A DNA stretch of 56,142 nt from CAZAYP01 sp964489425 [NCBI: uncultured Verrucomicrobiota bacterium] (GCA_964489425.1 CAZAYP010000039.1:1-56142), one strand, 5' to 3'; counted from the stretch's first letter, positions 33,750 through 42,919 are shown. Made by a program: numbers and translations. Notes: generated from the sequence alone by a model not told the origin.

Positions 33750-35027
33750 ATGAAGTCCAGGATGCTTGTTCTGAGCCTGTTGTTGGTCGCCGTGGCCGCG
33801 GGGTCTGGCCTGGCCCAGCCGCCGCCGGACAGCCCCACCTATGCGGCGCGGCCGTTCCAGCTGGCGCTGTTCACGCCGGTCCAGATCCAGGACGAGGAGG
33901 TGGGCATCCACGGCCTGCGCATCAACCTGCTGTACGGTCGCAATATCGAGCTGACCGGCATGGACCTGGGCCTGGTGAACCATATCACGGACCATGCGTC
34001 CGGCTTCCAGCTGGCGCTGTTCGGAGCCAATATCGTGGAAGGCGGTTGTGACGGGTTCCAATTGGTCGCGCCGGTGGGCGCGGGCAACTACGTGGGCGGC
34101 GAGCTGTGCGGCAGCCAGCTGTCGCTGATTGAGCTGGGCAACTATGCCGAAGGCAACGTGCTCGGGATCCAGGAAGCGGGCATCAACATCGTGAACTACA
34201 CCGCGTCGGAATTGCACGGCATCCAGCTGGCGGGCATTAACGGCGGCAACATCGCCTGGGGCGACAGCCGCGGCCTGCAGCTGGCGGTGATCAACGGCGC
34301 CAACTATTCCGCCGGCGACGTCAAGGGCGGCCAGCTCGTGGGCATTGGCGGCATCAACTACGTCGGCGGCACGGCCAATTTCCAGCTCGCCGGCATCAAC
34401 CTCGGCAACGTGGCGCGCATCGACGTGAACGGCGGCCAGCTCGCCGGCATCAACATTGCCAACTATGCCGAGGAAAACCAGAGCGGCGGCCAGGTCCTGG
34501 GCATCGGCGGCGCCAACGTGACGCTGCAGAACTCCGAGGGCATCCAACTGCTGGGCATCGGCGGCGGCAACTACGTCGGCGGCTCGGCCTGTGCCCAGGC
34601 GCTGGGCATTGGCGGCGCCAACTTTGCCGCCACCGAGCTGGGCGGCCTGCAGATCGCCGGCATCGGCCTGGCCAACATCGTGGATGGCGAGATGCACGGC
34701 TGCCAGTCCATGGTGATAGGCCTGGGCAACTACGTGTCGGGCAACATCCGCGGGCTGCAGTCCACCTGGGTGGGCTTGGGCAACATGGCCCAGGGCGATG
34801 TCAATGGCGCGCAGTTCTCCGGCCTGGCCGCGGGCAACTTCGTGGCCGGCTCCATGCACGGCACCCAGTTCGGCGCGGTGAACATCTCCCAGGGCATCCA
34901 GGGGTTCCAGTTCGGCCTGGTGAACTTCACCACCAAGCTCGACGGCCTGCAGTTCGGCCTGGTCAACATCGCCACCGAGAGCAACTACCTCATGTTCATG
35001 CCGATCGTCAACGCGTCGTGGGATTGA
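33750..35027 (+). CDS. LA_2272-type surface repeat protein (beta-rich tandem repeats)
   Basis: This 425-residue protein has a signal peptide (to about residue 22, cleavage near GLAQ). The rest is almost entirely ~20-residue tandem repeats of the type GxQLAGINxGNxxxGDxxG, about 17 units between bases 33990 and 35000. This is the pattern of the LA_2272 family surface repeat proteins first noted in Leptospira and predicts a regular beta structure, perhaps at the outer membrane. The function is not known. ATG 33750 is used because AAAAGG sits nine bases before it; ATG 33741 lies too close. The TGA stop is the first three bases of the MITE-like element's terminal repeat, so the original C terminus may have been longer. 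Confidence 0.8.
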   Translation: MKSRMLVLSLLLVAVAAGSGLAQPPPDSPTYAARPFQLALFTPVQIQDEEVGIHGLRINLLYGRNIELTGMDLGLVNHITDHASGFQLALFGANIVEGGCDGFQLVAPVGAGNYVGGELCGSQLSLIELGNYAEGNVLGIQEAGINIVNYTASELHGIQLAGINGGNIAWGDSRGLQLAVINGANYSAGDVKGGQLVGIGGINYVGGTANFQLAGINLGNVARIDVNGGQLAGINIANYAEENQSGGQVLGIGGANVTLQNSEGIQLLGIGGGNYVGGSACAQALGIGGANFAATELGGLQIAGIGLANIVDGEMHGCQSMVIGLGNYVSGNIRGLQSTWVGLGNMAQGDVNGAQFSGLAAGNFVAGSMHGTQFGAVNISQGIQGFQFGLVNFTTKLDGLQFGLVNIATESNYLMFMPIVNASWD

Positions 35028-35183
35028 TACCACTTTTGCATGAGGATCGGTACTTGTCTGGGCTCCCCGCCTTTCCAAGGCGGGGGGGACCCGAAGGGTG
35101 GGGCGGTTGATGCGGACACCCACCACCGCGGACTCGGGGCGCGGACCATCCACAACTTCTCTGGCGTAATTGGTATCAGATCT
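35025..35183. mobile_element. MITE-like non-coding element with terminal inverted repeats
   Basis: TGATACCA (35025-35032) is matched by its exact complement TGGTATCA (35171-35178). The similarity extends inward, and AGATCT follows on the right. Inside is a 9-bp stem-loop (CCCCGCCTT-TCC-AAGGCGGGG, 35065-35085) and no gene. The reverse complement of the right end (agatctgataccaattac...) matches the last bases of the window at 56083-56109 almost base for base, so this is a dispersed repeat. The element fills the whole 161-base gap between two genes. It has no transposase, so it would need to be moved in trans. Confidence 0.6.
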
Positions 35184-35188
35184 GAAAT

Positions 35189-36664
35189 TTGAGATCTCCC
35201 TGCGCCATCGTCCTGGCGACCCTCAACGCGCGGTACAGCCATGCGTCCATGGGCCTGCGGTGCCTGCGGGCCAACCTCGGGCCGTTGCGCGAGTCCGCGC
35301 AGATCCTGGAGTTTGACCTGCGGGCGGATCCGGACGCCGTGGCGGCGGCCATCCTGGCGCCGGCGCCGCGCATCGTAGGGCTCGGCGTCCACCTCTGGAA
35401 CGTGGCGCCCATCACGCAGGTCGCGCGCCGCATCAAGCAGCAACGGCCCGACGTGCGGCTGGTGCTGGGCGGCCCGGAAATCAGCCACGACCCCGAACAA
35501 CAGCGCATTTTCCAGGATGCCGACCTGGTGTTGGCCGGCGAGGCGGACCTGGCGTTCCGCAGCCATGTCGAGCAGGCCTTGGCCGGCGGGGCCTGGCCAC
35601 AGCGCCTGGTCCATGTGCCGCCGCCCGACCTGGCGCAAGTGGCGCTGCCGTACAACGAATATTCTGACACGGATCTTGCGCACCGGATCGTGTATATCGA
35701 AACCACCCGCGGCTGCCCGTTCCGCTGCGAGTACTGCCTCTCGGCGCTGGACCACCGCCTGCGCCGGTTCCCGCTGGAGCCGGTGCTGGCCGCGTGGGAC
35801 GGGCTGATGGCGCGCGGCGCGCGCACGTTCAAGTTCGTGGACCGCACTTGCAACGCGGATGTGCCGCGCTTTGTGCGGATCCTCGAATTCCTGCGGCCGC
35901 GCTGGCGCCCGGAACTGCATGTACACTTCGAGATCACGCCCGATTTCCTGCCCAACCCGCTGCGCCAGGCCATCCGCGCGTTCCCGCGCGGGGCGCTGCA
36001 TTTCGAGGCCGGCCTGCAAACCTGGGACCCGGCCGTGGCCGCGCGCGTGCAGCGGCGGTGCCGGTACGAAACCGTGGCCGACAACCTGCGGTTCCTGATC
36101 GCGGAATCCGGCCACCACGTGCACGCGGACCTGATCGCCGGCCTGCCCGGCGAAACCCTGGCCGGGTTCGCCGCCGGGTTTGACCGCCTGTTCCGCCTCC
36201 AGCCCCAGCAGATCCAGGTGGGCATCCTGAAAAAGCTGCGCGGCACGGCCATCGCCCGCCACGACCAGGAATGGGGCATGCAGTACAATTCCGCGCCGCC
36301 GTACGAAATCCTGGAATCCGCGACCATTCCCCGGGCCGCCATGGACCGGCTCAAGCGGCTGGCCCGCTACTGGGAGATGCTCGCCAACCGCGCCCTGTTT
36401 CCGCGCGCCTTGCCGCTGGTCTGGGCCGGAGCGCCCTCGCCGTTCTTTGCCTTCCTGGAATTCAGCGACTGGTTGCATGCGCGGCTGGAGACCACGTTCG
36501 CCATTCCCCTGGAGGTCCTGGTCGAGGCCCTGCTGGAGTTCCTGGTCACACGCCGCGGCGTGCCGCGCACGACCGCGGCCCTGGCGATCCTTGAGGATTA
36601 CCGGGCCGAGGGCAAGCGCCAGGTCGCGCCCCGCTTCCTGCGCCGCGCGGCGGGAACGGTGTAG
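35189..36664 (+). CDS. B12-binding radical SAM protein (DUF4080-type)
   Basis: This 491-residue protein starts with a cobalamin-binding fold (IVLATLNARYSHASMGLRCL, VGLGVHLWN, LVLGGPEISHD). The radical SAM core follows, with the cluster motif GCPFRCEYC (Cys176, Cys180, Cys183) and a TIM-barrel; a C-terminal DUF4080-like domain comes last. Such enzymes use S-adenosylmethionine and often methylcobalamin for methylation or rearrangement; the substrate is unknown. The start is uncertain. An in-frame TGA at 35183-35185 closes the frame, and the first usable codon is TTG at 35189, just right of the MITE-like element. The conserved fold begins only nine residues later, so little can be missing. No ribosome site is evident. 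Confidence 0.85.
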   Translation: MRSPCAIVLATLNARYSHASMGLRCLRANLGPLRESAQILEFDLRADPDAVAAAILAPAPRIVGLGVHLWNVAPITQVARRIKQQRPDVRLVLGGPEISHDPEQQRIFQDADLVLAGEADLAFRSHVEQALAGGAWPQRLVHVPPPDLAQVALPYNEYSDTDLAHRIVYIETTRGCPFRCEYCLSALDHRLRRFPLEPVLAAWDGLMARGARTFKFVDRTCNADVPRFVRILEFLRPRWRPELHVHFEITPDFLPNPLRQAIRAFPRGALHFEAGLQTWDPAVAARVQRRCRYETVADNLRFLIAESGHHVHADLIAGLPGETLAGFAAGFDRLFRLQPQQIQVGILKKLRGTAIARHDQEWGMQYNSAPPYEILESATIPRAAMDRLKRLARYWEMLANRALFPRALPLVWAGAPSPFFAFLEFSDWLHARLETTFAIPLEVLVEALLEFLVTRRGVPRTTAALAILEDYRAEGKRQVAPRFLRRAAGTV

Positions 36665-36683
36665 TAAGTTCTGGCCAATCTTC

Positions 36684-36793
36684 TTCTCTGCGATCTCCGC
36701 GTCTCTGCGGGAAAAATCATCTGCCCTGTTATCTGTCCCCTCGTCGCGATCCAGATCCGGATTCTCCCGCAGAGGCGCAGGGGCGCAGAGAAA
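36684..36793. repeat. Imperfect inverted repeat of the CTCTGCG type
   Basis: The left arm TTCTCTGCG...GTCTCTGCGGGA (36684-36715) and right arm TCCCGCAGAGGCGCA...GCAGAGAAA (36762-36793) are imperfect complements around a ~46-base centre. Similar CTCTGCG/CGCAGAG inverted repeats are scattered through many large bacterial genomes. It fills most of the spacer before mgtE. Confidence 0.6.
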
Positions 36794-36844
36794 GCCCATG
36801 CGGCATGCGCGGCTACAGGCTTGCCGCCGTGCGGCCAATCCGAT

Positions 36845-38227
36845 ATGACCAGCTTCGCCATGCCCACGATGAGCAAAGAAATACTGCGGCAGTTGGAAGC
36901 GTTGCTGGTGTCGTCGCGCCCGGCGGAGCTGGCGGCGTTCCTGGACCGGCTCACGCCGGCGGACACGGCGCGGGCCGTGGCGCGGCTGAACGAGGCGCAG
37001 CGCGAGCGGCTGTTTGATCTGGTGTCGCCGCCCGAGGCCGCGGCAGTGCTCCAGGACCTGCCCGACGCCCAGGCCGCGGGCGTGATTGCCGGGCTGGACC
37101 CGGAACAGGCGGCGCCGATCGTGGAACAGTTGCCGGCGGACGAGCGCGCGGACGTGCTGGGCGGCATCTCGCGGCCGGACGCCGCCGCGATTCTCGACGC
37201 CATGACGCCGCAGGCGGCCCGCCAGGCTCGAAACCTGATGACCTACCCGCCCAACACCGCGGGCGGCCTCATGTCGCCGGACTTCCTCGCCTACCCAGAG
37301 GAGTGGACGGTGCACGACCTGATCGTCGATGTGCGCTTGCGCCGGGAACAATATGCCCGCTACGACATCCAGTACATCTACGTGCTGGGCCGGGGCGGCG
37401 AGCTGGCGGGGGTGCTGCGGATGCGGGACCTGCTGCTGGCGGCACCGGCCGCGCGCCTGCGCGAGCTGGAGATCCGCGGGGTGGTGACCGTGGCGGCCGC
37501 GGAGCCCCTGGAGCACCTGGCCGCGCTGTTCCAGGCCCGCGGGTACCTGGGCCTGCCGGTGCTGGATGCGGCCGGGCGCCTGCTGGGCGTGGTGTCCCGC
37601 CAGCGGGTCATGGAAGCCATGGGCGAGCGCGACCAGCAGACTTTCCTGAAGGTCAGCGGCATCCTCGGCGGCGAGGAGCTGCGCAGCATGCCGCTGCGGC
37701 GGCGCATCACCGGCCGCCTGTCCTGGTTAAGCCTCAACGTCCTGCTGAACCTGTGCGCAGCCAGCGTGATTGCGTTTTACCAGGACACGCTGGCGGCGGC
37801 CGTGGTGCTGGCGGTGTTCCTGCCGATCATCTCCGACATGAGCGGCTGCTCGGGCAACCAGGCGGTGGCGGTCAGCATCCGCGAACTGAGCTTGGGGTTG
37901 ATCCGGCCGAAGGAGCTCGGGCGCGTGTTCTTCAAGGAGGTGGGGCTGGGGTTGATTAACGGCCTGGTGCTGGGCCTGCTGCTGAGCCTGGTGGCGCTGC
38001 TCTGGCAGGGCAACCCGTACCTGGGCCTGGTGGTCGGGGTGGCCCTGGCCGCAAACACCGTGCTGTCCGCCTGCCTCGGCGGGTTGCTGCCGCTGATGAT
38101 CCGCCGCCTCAACCTGGACCCGGCGCTGGCGTCGGGTCCGATCCTGACCACCATCACCGACATGTGCGGATTCTTTTTGGTGCTGAGCCTGGCCAGCCTG
38201 ATGCTGCCCCACCTGGCCCATAACTAG
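36845..38227 (+). CDS. mgtE: Magnesium transporter MgtE
   Basis: About 460 residues with the standard three parts. The first is an N-terminal superhelical Mg-sensing domain (~10-130, ending MTYPPNTAGGLMSPDF). Two CBS domains (~132-255) follow, then a five-helix membrane domain (~280-455) with the pore motif LPIISDMSGCSGNQAVAV. It takes up Mg2+ and is gated by cytoplasmic Mg2+. In-frame ATGs at 36845, 36860 and 36869 are possible starts; none has a clear Shine-Dalgarno, and the first is used. It is not linked to its neighbours in function. Confidence 0.92.
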   Translation: MTSFAMPTMSKEILRQLEALLVSSRPAELAAFLDRLTPADTARAVARLNEAQRERLFDLVSPPEAAAVLQDLPDAQAAGVIAGLDPEQAAPIVEQLPADERADVLGGISRPDAAAILDAMTPQAARQARNLMTYPPNTAGGLMSPDFLAYPEEWTVHDLIVDVRLRREQYARYDIQYIYVLGRGGELAGVLRMRDLLLAAPAARLRELEIRGVVTVAAAEPLEHLAALFQARGYLGLPVLDAAGRLLGVVSRQRVMEAMGERDQQTFLKVSGILGGEELRSMPLRRRITGRLSWLSLNVLLNLCAASVIAFYQDTLAAAVVLAVFLPIISDMSGCSGNQAVAVSIRELSLGLIRPKELGRVFFKEVGLGLINGLVLGLLLSLVALLWQGNPYLGLVVGVALAANTVLSACLGGLLPLMIRRLNLDPALASGPILTTITDMCGFFLVLSLASLMLPHLAHN

Positions 38228-38321
38228 AAAATCTGCTGAAAAGCCGTTGAATCGACCAGCGGCCTGAATTAAGCTCTGACTAGTAATTTCCGGCCGATCG
38301 CTGGCCGGGGGAGGGGCAAGC

Positions 38322-41300
38322 ATGAGAAAAATGACGCTGGTGGCATGGTGGGCGTGCGGGGCCTGGCTGCTGTGGATTGGACTGCCTGGAAGCCGGGCCG
38401 GGATGACGCCCAACCCGCTGCGCGCCCAGATCAGCACGGAACTGCTCGAGTGGCACGAAGAGCTGCCCGGCGGCACGTTCGAGGATCTCAGCCAGGTGGT
38501 GCGCATCGCCCACCATCCGCTGTACCCCATGGCGCCGCTGGCCGACATCCAGCGTGTCGGCGCCGCCGCCCACACCGGTGCGTACGGTTACCTGGTGGAT
38601 GCAGGCGCAGGCGAATCCGGCTGGTTTGCCGCCCGCGGGTTGGTCAACAAGGCGCGCGACAACATCTATGGCGCCTGGCTGCGGAGCCCGGCCGCGCCCC
38701 GGCCGGTCACGCTATCCATCAGCTTTGAGGACAGCTCCAACGCGGTGGTGACCACGGAGTTCAGCCCCGCCTTCCTGGTCGGCACCAACTGGACCTGGTG
38801 CTGTTTCACCAACGCCTGCAAGCAGAACTTCCATTTCGCGTGGTTCGGCCTGGTGGTCACGGAGAACACGCTGCTGCACATCGACGACATGTCGATCCAG
38901 TGCCCGGCGTGGAAGCTGGCCGCGCCCACCGGCGCCACCACGGTGGTGGGCGGCATCACCGTGCCGGCGGCGCCCGTGGCGCCGGTGCTGTTCAACCTGT
39001 TGATCCACATCGAGGACCCGATCGAGCTGTACACTGACCCGATCTTTTTCTGGCGGAAATCGGCCGTATTCGAGGAACTGGCGCGCCGCTGCCACGAGGC
39101 CGGCGGATTCATGACCCTCCAGCCCGAGATGGAGTGGGTGGCGGCAGCGGCCAGCAATGCGCCCGCCATGATCCCGCACCTGGTCCGCGATTACGGCATG
39201 CACTTCTCTGTCCACACCCACGGCCCGAACTGCCTGGATTCCAACGGCGTGCCCTGGGGCGCCACGGCTTGCGACATGCACCACGCATCATATACCGGGC
39301 GCGCCACGGATGCCGACGCCGTGACCTATTGCGGCGACCGCGCCCGGTTCTTCGGCGCCCAGGCCGGCACCAACGTCCTCGACAACAACGGCAACTGGGA
39401 CCTGACCAACATGGCCATCCTCGCCCAGGCCGGGTTCACCACGCTCTCGGGTTTCAAAAACCACAACACCCAGCGCTCGTTCGACGAGTACTTCACCAAC
39501 CCGTGGCGACCTTCGGCCTGCAGCCCGATCAACAGCCCCACCGGCTACGAGGTTCACGACCCCTTCGGCAAGATCATCTACGTCCCCGGCATCGGCGCCA
39601 GCATCTCCAAAATTGCCATGCAGATTCAGCGCGAGATGGAGGGCTACCTCAGCCAGGCCATCGCCAACGCCGAGACCGGCCGCGTCAACACCTGCTACAT
39701 CATCACCCACGTGGACAGCTTCTTTTCAACCAACGAACTGCCCTTCGACCAGTACATCGATTACGATCCCGCCACCAGCAACTACACCTACTCCCAGGAC
39801 TTCCTGAGCGACCTGGCATTTTACAGCAACACCCTGTTCAACCTCGTGAAGCCGCTGGCCGACGCCGGCTATGTGCAGTGGACCGACCTGCCCGCCGTGG
39901 GCGACCAGTTCCTGGCCTGGGAAAAACGCCAGGCCGGGTTGGATGCCCTGGCGCTCGCGGCCGAGGAAGGCCGCGCCTGGTTGGGCCTGGCGCTGTCCAA
40001 TGCCATCGCCAGCCGCCCGTTCTGGAACCGCCTGCATGTGCCGGCAGCTGGCGACGACCTGGCGCCCGACGCCGGCCGGCCGGACTCGCTGGCGCCGACC
40101 GCCGGCCAGCGCACCGGCGATCTGCGGGATTGGCTGCGCTGGGGCAACGACTACCTCGATGGGCTGACCCGCTTCGGGGCCAGCGACGCCTCCAACAACG
40201 TGTTGATCCTCCTCCCGTCCGTGTCCAACAGCCTGCTGGGCGCCGATGGCGTGGTCCCCGGCGATCCGTTCGCCGCGGATCGCACACTGGAGAACCTCAA
40301 GGCCGTGTTCCGTCACCCGGCCGGCGCCGGGGCCACCTACACCAACGCGGGCTACGCGTACCGGGCGTTGGACGATGTAGTGGCAGCCCAGCCCGGCCGA
40401 CTGTTCCTGGTGGTGACCCCGCCGCCCGCGCACTATGCGCCGTCCGACGCCACCACCGATGCCGACGCCGCCCGCGCCCGCGCCCTGGCCGCGTGGATCG
40501 CCGGCGACTGGCTGGCGGCCTATCACACAGCCCACCCGGGCCTGAACAACGTGGCCGTGTTCGATTGGTTCGGCCACCTGGCCACGGACGAGTCCGACCC
40601 GGCCCACCCCAATCGCCTGCGGGCGGAGTACGGCGGGGATGCCGGAACTTCCGTGCCCAACGGGCTGGCCTGCTCCAACACCGCGGCCGCGTTCATCGGC
40701 GGGTACAGCAACGCGGTGGATGCCGCGTGGCGGCAATTCCTCGCGCGCGGCGCCACCAATGTGCTGGCCCCGTTCCACGTGGTCAATGTCACGTGGACCT
40801 CCGGCCGGCCCTGCTTGGCGTGGGAGAGCGTCACCGGGGTCACCTATGGCCTGGACTTCGCGCCGGCGTTGACCTCCGCGCTGCCCTGGCGGCGGATGCT
40901 GCATATCACCGGCGCGGCCGGCACCCAGACCGTGGCCGACGCTTTCACGACCAACCTCACCAATGGGTTTTATCGCGTCACGGCCCTGACCGGCCGCGTG
41001 GACTACGGCCAGACCTTGATCACGTTCGTGGACGTGGCCGGCCTTGGCAACGTGGCCGTGGAAATCATCACCCCCACCAACGCGCGCTACGCCGGCGGCC
41101 AAGTCTCGGCCATGGTGCCCACCACCGGGTTCCTGTTCAGCTACGACAACTTCCGCACGGATATCAACTTCAGCGACCTGGGCTTGCTGCATGTCAGTTA
41201 TCTCTGGCCCGGGTGCACCGACCGGTCCGGTGCGGCCAGCGCCGGCACGTATGACTACGCCGGACCCGAGGGCATCCGCGCGTTGGCGGAGGTGCTCAGG

Positions 41301-42242
41301 TTTGTCGGCGGCCAGCGGCCCGATTATGGCGGCCGCTACCTGCACGAGCTTGTCCAGTGCCAGCCGCGCTACGAGCACACGGGCATTTACGCCGGGTCCC
41401 ACCCGGGCATCGCCGCGGCCAACGTGCTGGGCATGTACGGCGGCGCGCTGACCAACGTGGCGTTCTTCGTGGGCTGGGAGAACCCCACCATGGACGCCAT
41501 CGTCACCATGGACGCCGGCGGCGTACACGTGCCGCTGACGCCCGTGAACCCCGGCTACCATTATCCGGCGGACTACACCCCCACGAATGTCGTGCTGCCC
41601 TACCACACCATCCGCTGGGCCGCAACGGCTGATCCCTTCCCGTATTTCGACCTCAACAGCAACGGCGTGCCCGATATTGCGGCCGATTACCTTTTCGACC
41701 CGCCCGCCCACCAGATGTTCGCCACCCAGTTTTACTCGCGCGCCGTGCTGCATGCGCTGGAAGACAACGGCCAACTGCCCGGCACCAACTGGCCGGCCTG
41801 GCTGGCGCGGCCGGCCCAGGCGGACGAGGCGTGGGGCTGGCGCGATGCCACCGCCCGCTACCCGGCCCTGGTCACCAACGCGCCGCAGCTCAAGGCCATC
41901 CTCGTGTTCGGCAAGGGCGACCACGCGCAGATCGCCGTGGACAAGCCCCATGTCCACCATGCCTGGAACGGGCTGCGCATGCTGCCCTCGCGCTGGGTGC
42001 GGCTGAACCCCGACCGCGCCTATGTCACGGCCCAGAACGCGGCGTTTGGCGCCACCGCGCCGGACAACCCGGCCAACGCGGCCCCGCCCGTGCCCGGCTG
42101 GGTCGCGATCACCAACTGGGCGTATGACAGCGCCTTCCCCAACTGCACCGCGTACGCCGTCAAGGCCGCGGCCGCGGAGCTGGCCGACCGCTGCCACTAC
42201 ACCAACTGGTCCACCAACCTTACCAGCGTGCTGGGGCCGTGA
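38322..42242 (+). CDS. Secreted 1306-residue multidomain hydrolase-like protein
   Basis: A signal peptide (to ~26) and a ~190-residue carbohydrate-binding-like domain precede a region at ~220-560. It resembles a polysaccharide deacetylase barrel (LLIHIEDPIEL, GFMTLQPEMEW, MHFSVHTHGPN, NTCYIITHVDSFF). A middle region (~590-815) looks like an SGNH-type domain (NVLILLPSVSNSL, RLFLVVTPPPAHY, NNVAVFDWFGHL). The last ~400 residues look like an alpha/beta-hydrolase (LLHVSYLWPGCTD, YEHTGIYAGSHPGIAAANVL, and a final HVHHAWNGL with His). Its nucleophile elbow is not the standard GxSxG. I recognise folds only by motif style, so the activities are tentative. A role in breaking down extracellular polysaccharide or its ester groups is plausible. 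A 94-base spacer precedes it and the toxin-antitoxin pair follows. Confidence 0.7.
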   Translation: MRKMTLVAWWACGAWLLWIGLPGSRAGMTPNPLRAQISTELLEWHEELPGGTFEDLSQVVRIAHHPLYPMAPLADIQRVGAAAHTGAYGYLVDAGAGESGWFAARGLVNKARDNIYGAWLRSPAAPRPVTLSISFEDSSNAVVTTEFSPAFLVGTNWTWCCFTNACKQNFHFAWFGLVVTENTLLHIDDMSIQCPAWKLAAPTGATTVVGGITVPAAPVAPVLFNLLIHIEDPIELYTDPIFFWRKSAVFEELARRCHEAGGFMTLQPEMEWVAAAASNAPAMIPHLVRDYGMHFSVHTHGPNCLDSNGVPWGATACDMHHASYTGRATDADAVTYCGDRARFFGAQAGTNVLDNNGNWDLTNMAILAQAGFTTLSGFKNHNTQRSFDEYFTNPWRPSACSPINSPTGYEVHDPFGKIIYVPGIGASISKIAMQIQREMEGYLSQAIANAETGRVNTCYIITHVDSFFSTNELPFDQYIDYDPATSNYTYSQDFLSDLAFYSNTLFNLVKPLADAGYVQWTDLPAVGDQFLAWEKRQAGLDALALAAEEGRAWLGLALSNAIASRPFWNRLHVPAAGDDLAPDAGRPDSLAPTAGQRTGDLRDWLRWGNDYLDGLTRFGASDASNNVLILLPSVSNSLLGADGVVPGDPFAADRTLENLKAVFRHPAGAGATYTNAGYAYRALDDVVAAQPGRLFLVVTPPPAHYAPSDATTDADAARARALAAWIAGDWLAAYHTAHPGLNNVAVFDWFGHLATDESDPAHPNRLRAEYGGDAGTSVPNGLACSNTAAAFIGGYSNAVDAAWRQFLARGATNVLAPFHVVNVTWTSGRPCLAWESVTGVTYGLDFAPALTSALPWRRMLHITGAAGTQTVADAFTTNLTNGFYRVTALTGRVDYGQTLITFVDVAGLGNVAVEIITPTNARYAGGQVSAMVPTTGFLFSYDNFRTDINFSDLGLLHVSYLWPGCTDRSGAASAGTYDYAGPEGIRALAEVLRFVGGQRPDYGGRYLHELVQCQPRYEHTGIYAGSHPGIAAANVLGMYGGALTNVAFFVGWENPTMDAIVTMDAGGVHVPLTPVNPGYHYPADYTPTNVVLPYHTIRWAATADPFPYFDLNSNGVPDIAADYLFDPPAHQMFATQFYSRAVLHALEDNGQLPGTNWPAWLARPAQADEAWGWRDATARYPALVTNAPQLKAILVFGKGDHAQIAVDKPHVHHAWNGLRMLPSRWVRLNPDRAYVTAQNAAFGATAPDNPANAAPPVPGWVAITNWAYDSAFPNCTAYAVKAAAAELADRCHYTNWSTNLTSVLGP

Positions 42243-42261
42243 CTTGCAGGCATATAGGGGG

Positions 42262-42296
42262 TTGACGGCCGAGGTAATACCTGGCATAGTAATACC
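42262..42296 (+). promoter_or_regulatory. Promoter and direct-repeat operator of the toxin-antitoxin pair
   Basis: TTGACG (42262-42267), 17 bases and CATAGT (42285-42290) place the start of transcription at or next to the ATG at 42297, which predicts a leaderless mRNA. Direct repeats GGTAATACC (42273-42281) and AGTAATACC (42288-42296) flank or overlap the -10 box and could be binding sites for the AbrB-type antitoxin. There is no ribosome site at the right distance. Confidence 0.55.
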
Positions 42297-42521
42297 ATGA
42301 AAGTGACGACCAAGGGGCAAGTTACCATACCGGCACGCATCCGGGATTTCCTGGGCATCTCCCCGCATATCCACGTCGACTTCCGCATTAGCGGTGAGCA
42401 GGTCGTGCTGGTTAAACAAGCGCCCCGGAAGGATGCCGGCGGCCGAGTCGCTTCCCTGCGCGGCATCCTGAAAGGTAAACGCACGACCCGCCAATGGATG
42501 CTTGAGACCCGGGGCGATTGA
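42297..42521 (+). CDS. AbrB/VapB-type antitoxin
   Basis: This 74-residue protein has an N-terminal SpoVT/AbrB swapped-hairpin DNA-binding domain (MKVTTKGQVTIPARIRDFLG, then VDFRISGEQVVLVK) and a short C-terminal tail that would wrap the toxin (SLRGILKGKRTTRQWMLET). It neutralises the PIN toxin encoded next and represses its own promoter. The stop overlaps the toxin start by one base (TGATG), so translation is coupled. Confidence 0.9.
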   Translation: MKVTTKGQVTIPARIRDFLGISPHIHVDFRISGEQVVLVKQAPRKDAGGRVASLRGILKGKRTTRQWMLETRGD

Positions 42522-42919
42522 TGCCGGTCCTGGTGGACACCAACGTGCTGGTCGATGTGCTCACGGACGATCCGCAGTGGGCGCCCTGGTCCATCAAGCA
42601 ACTGGAAAGCCACTTTAATGCCGGCCTGGTCATCAACCCTGTCATCTACGCCGAATTGTGTTTTGGAAGCCCCTCCAGCGAGTTCGTGGATAATGTCATC
42701 CGGCAGCTTGGGCTGGCCTACCAGGAAATACCCCGGAAGGGGCTTTTCAAGGCCGCCAAGGCGTTTGGTGTTTACAAGGCCCGGCAAGGTGTCCGGACCT
42801 CGGTGCTCCCGGATTTCTTTATTGGCGGTCACGCCGAGGCGGCGGACATCCCGCTGCTCACGCGCGATGTCAAGCGATTGCGCCGATATTTCCCTGCGTT
42901 AAAGTTGATCTGTCCTTAA
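42521..42919 (+). CDS. PIN-domain toxin (VapC-like ribonuclease)
   Basis: This 132-residue PIN-domain protein has the expected acidic residues: Asp in VLVDTNVLVD, Glu in INPVIYAELCFG, Asp in LPDFFIGGHAE and Asp in LLTRDVKRLRRYFP. PIN toxins cleave RNA (often tRNA or rRNA) with Mg2+. The ATG at 42521 is preferred to the overlapping TTG at 42518. It converges on flhA with 49 bases between stops. The pair sits at the border of the flagellar operon, a common kind of landing place for such modules. Confidence 0.9.
   Translation: MPVLVDTNVLVDVLTDDPQWAPWSIKQLESHFNAGLVINPVIYAELCFGSPSSEFVDNVIRQLGLAYQEIPRKGLFKAAKAFGVYKARQGVRTSVLPDFFIGGHAEAADIPLLTRDVKRLRRYFPALKLICP

Noticed and set aside
33990-35000. 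Tandem short repeats in DNA
   Set aside because: They code for the ~20-residue units of the LA_2272-like protein; not a CRISPR array or satellite.
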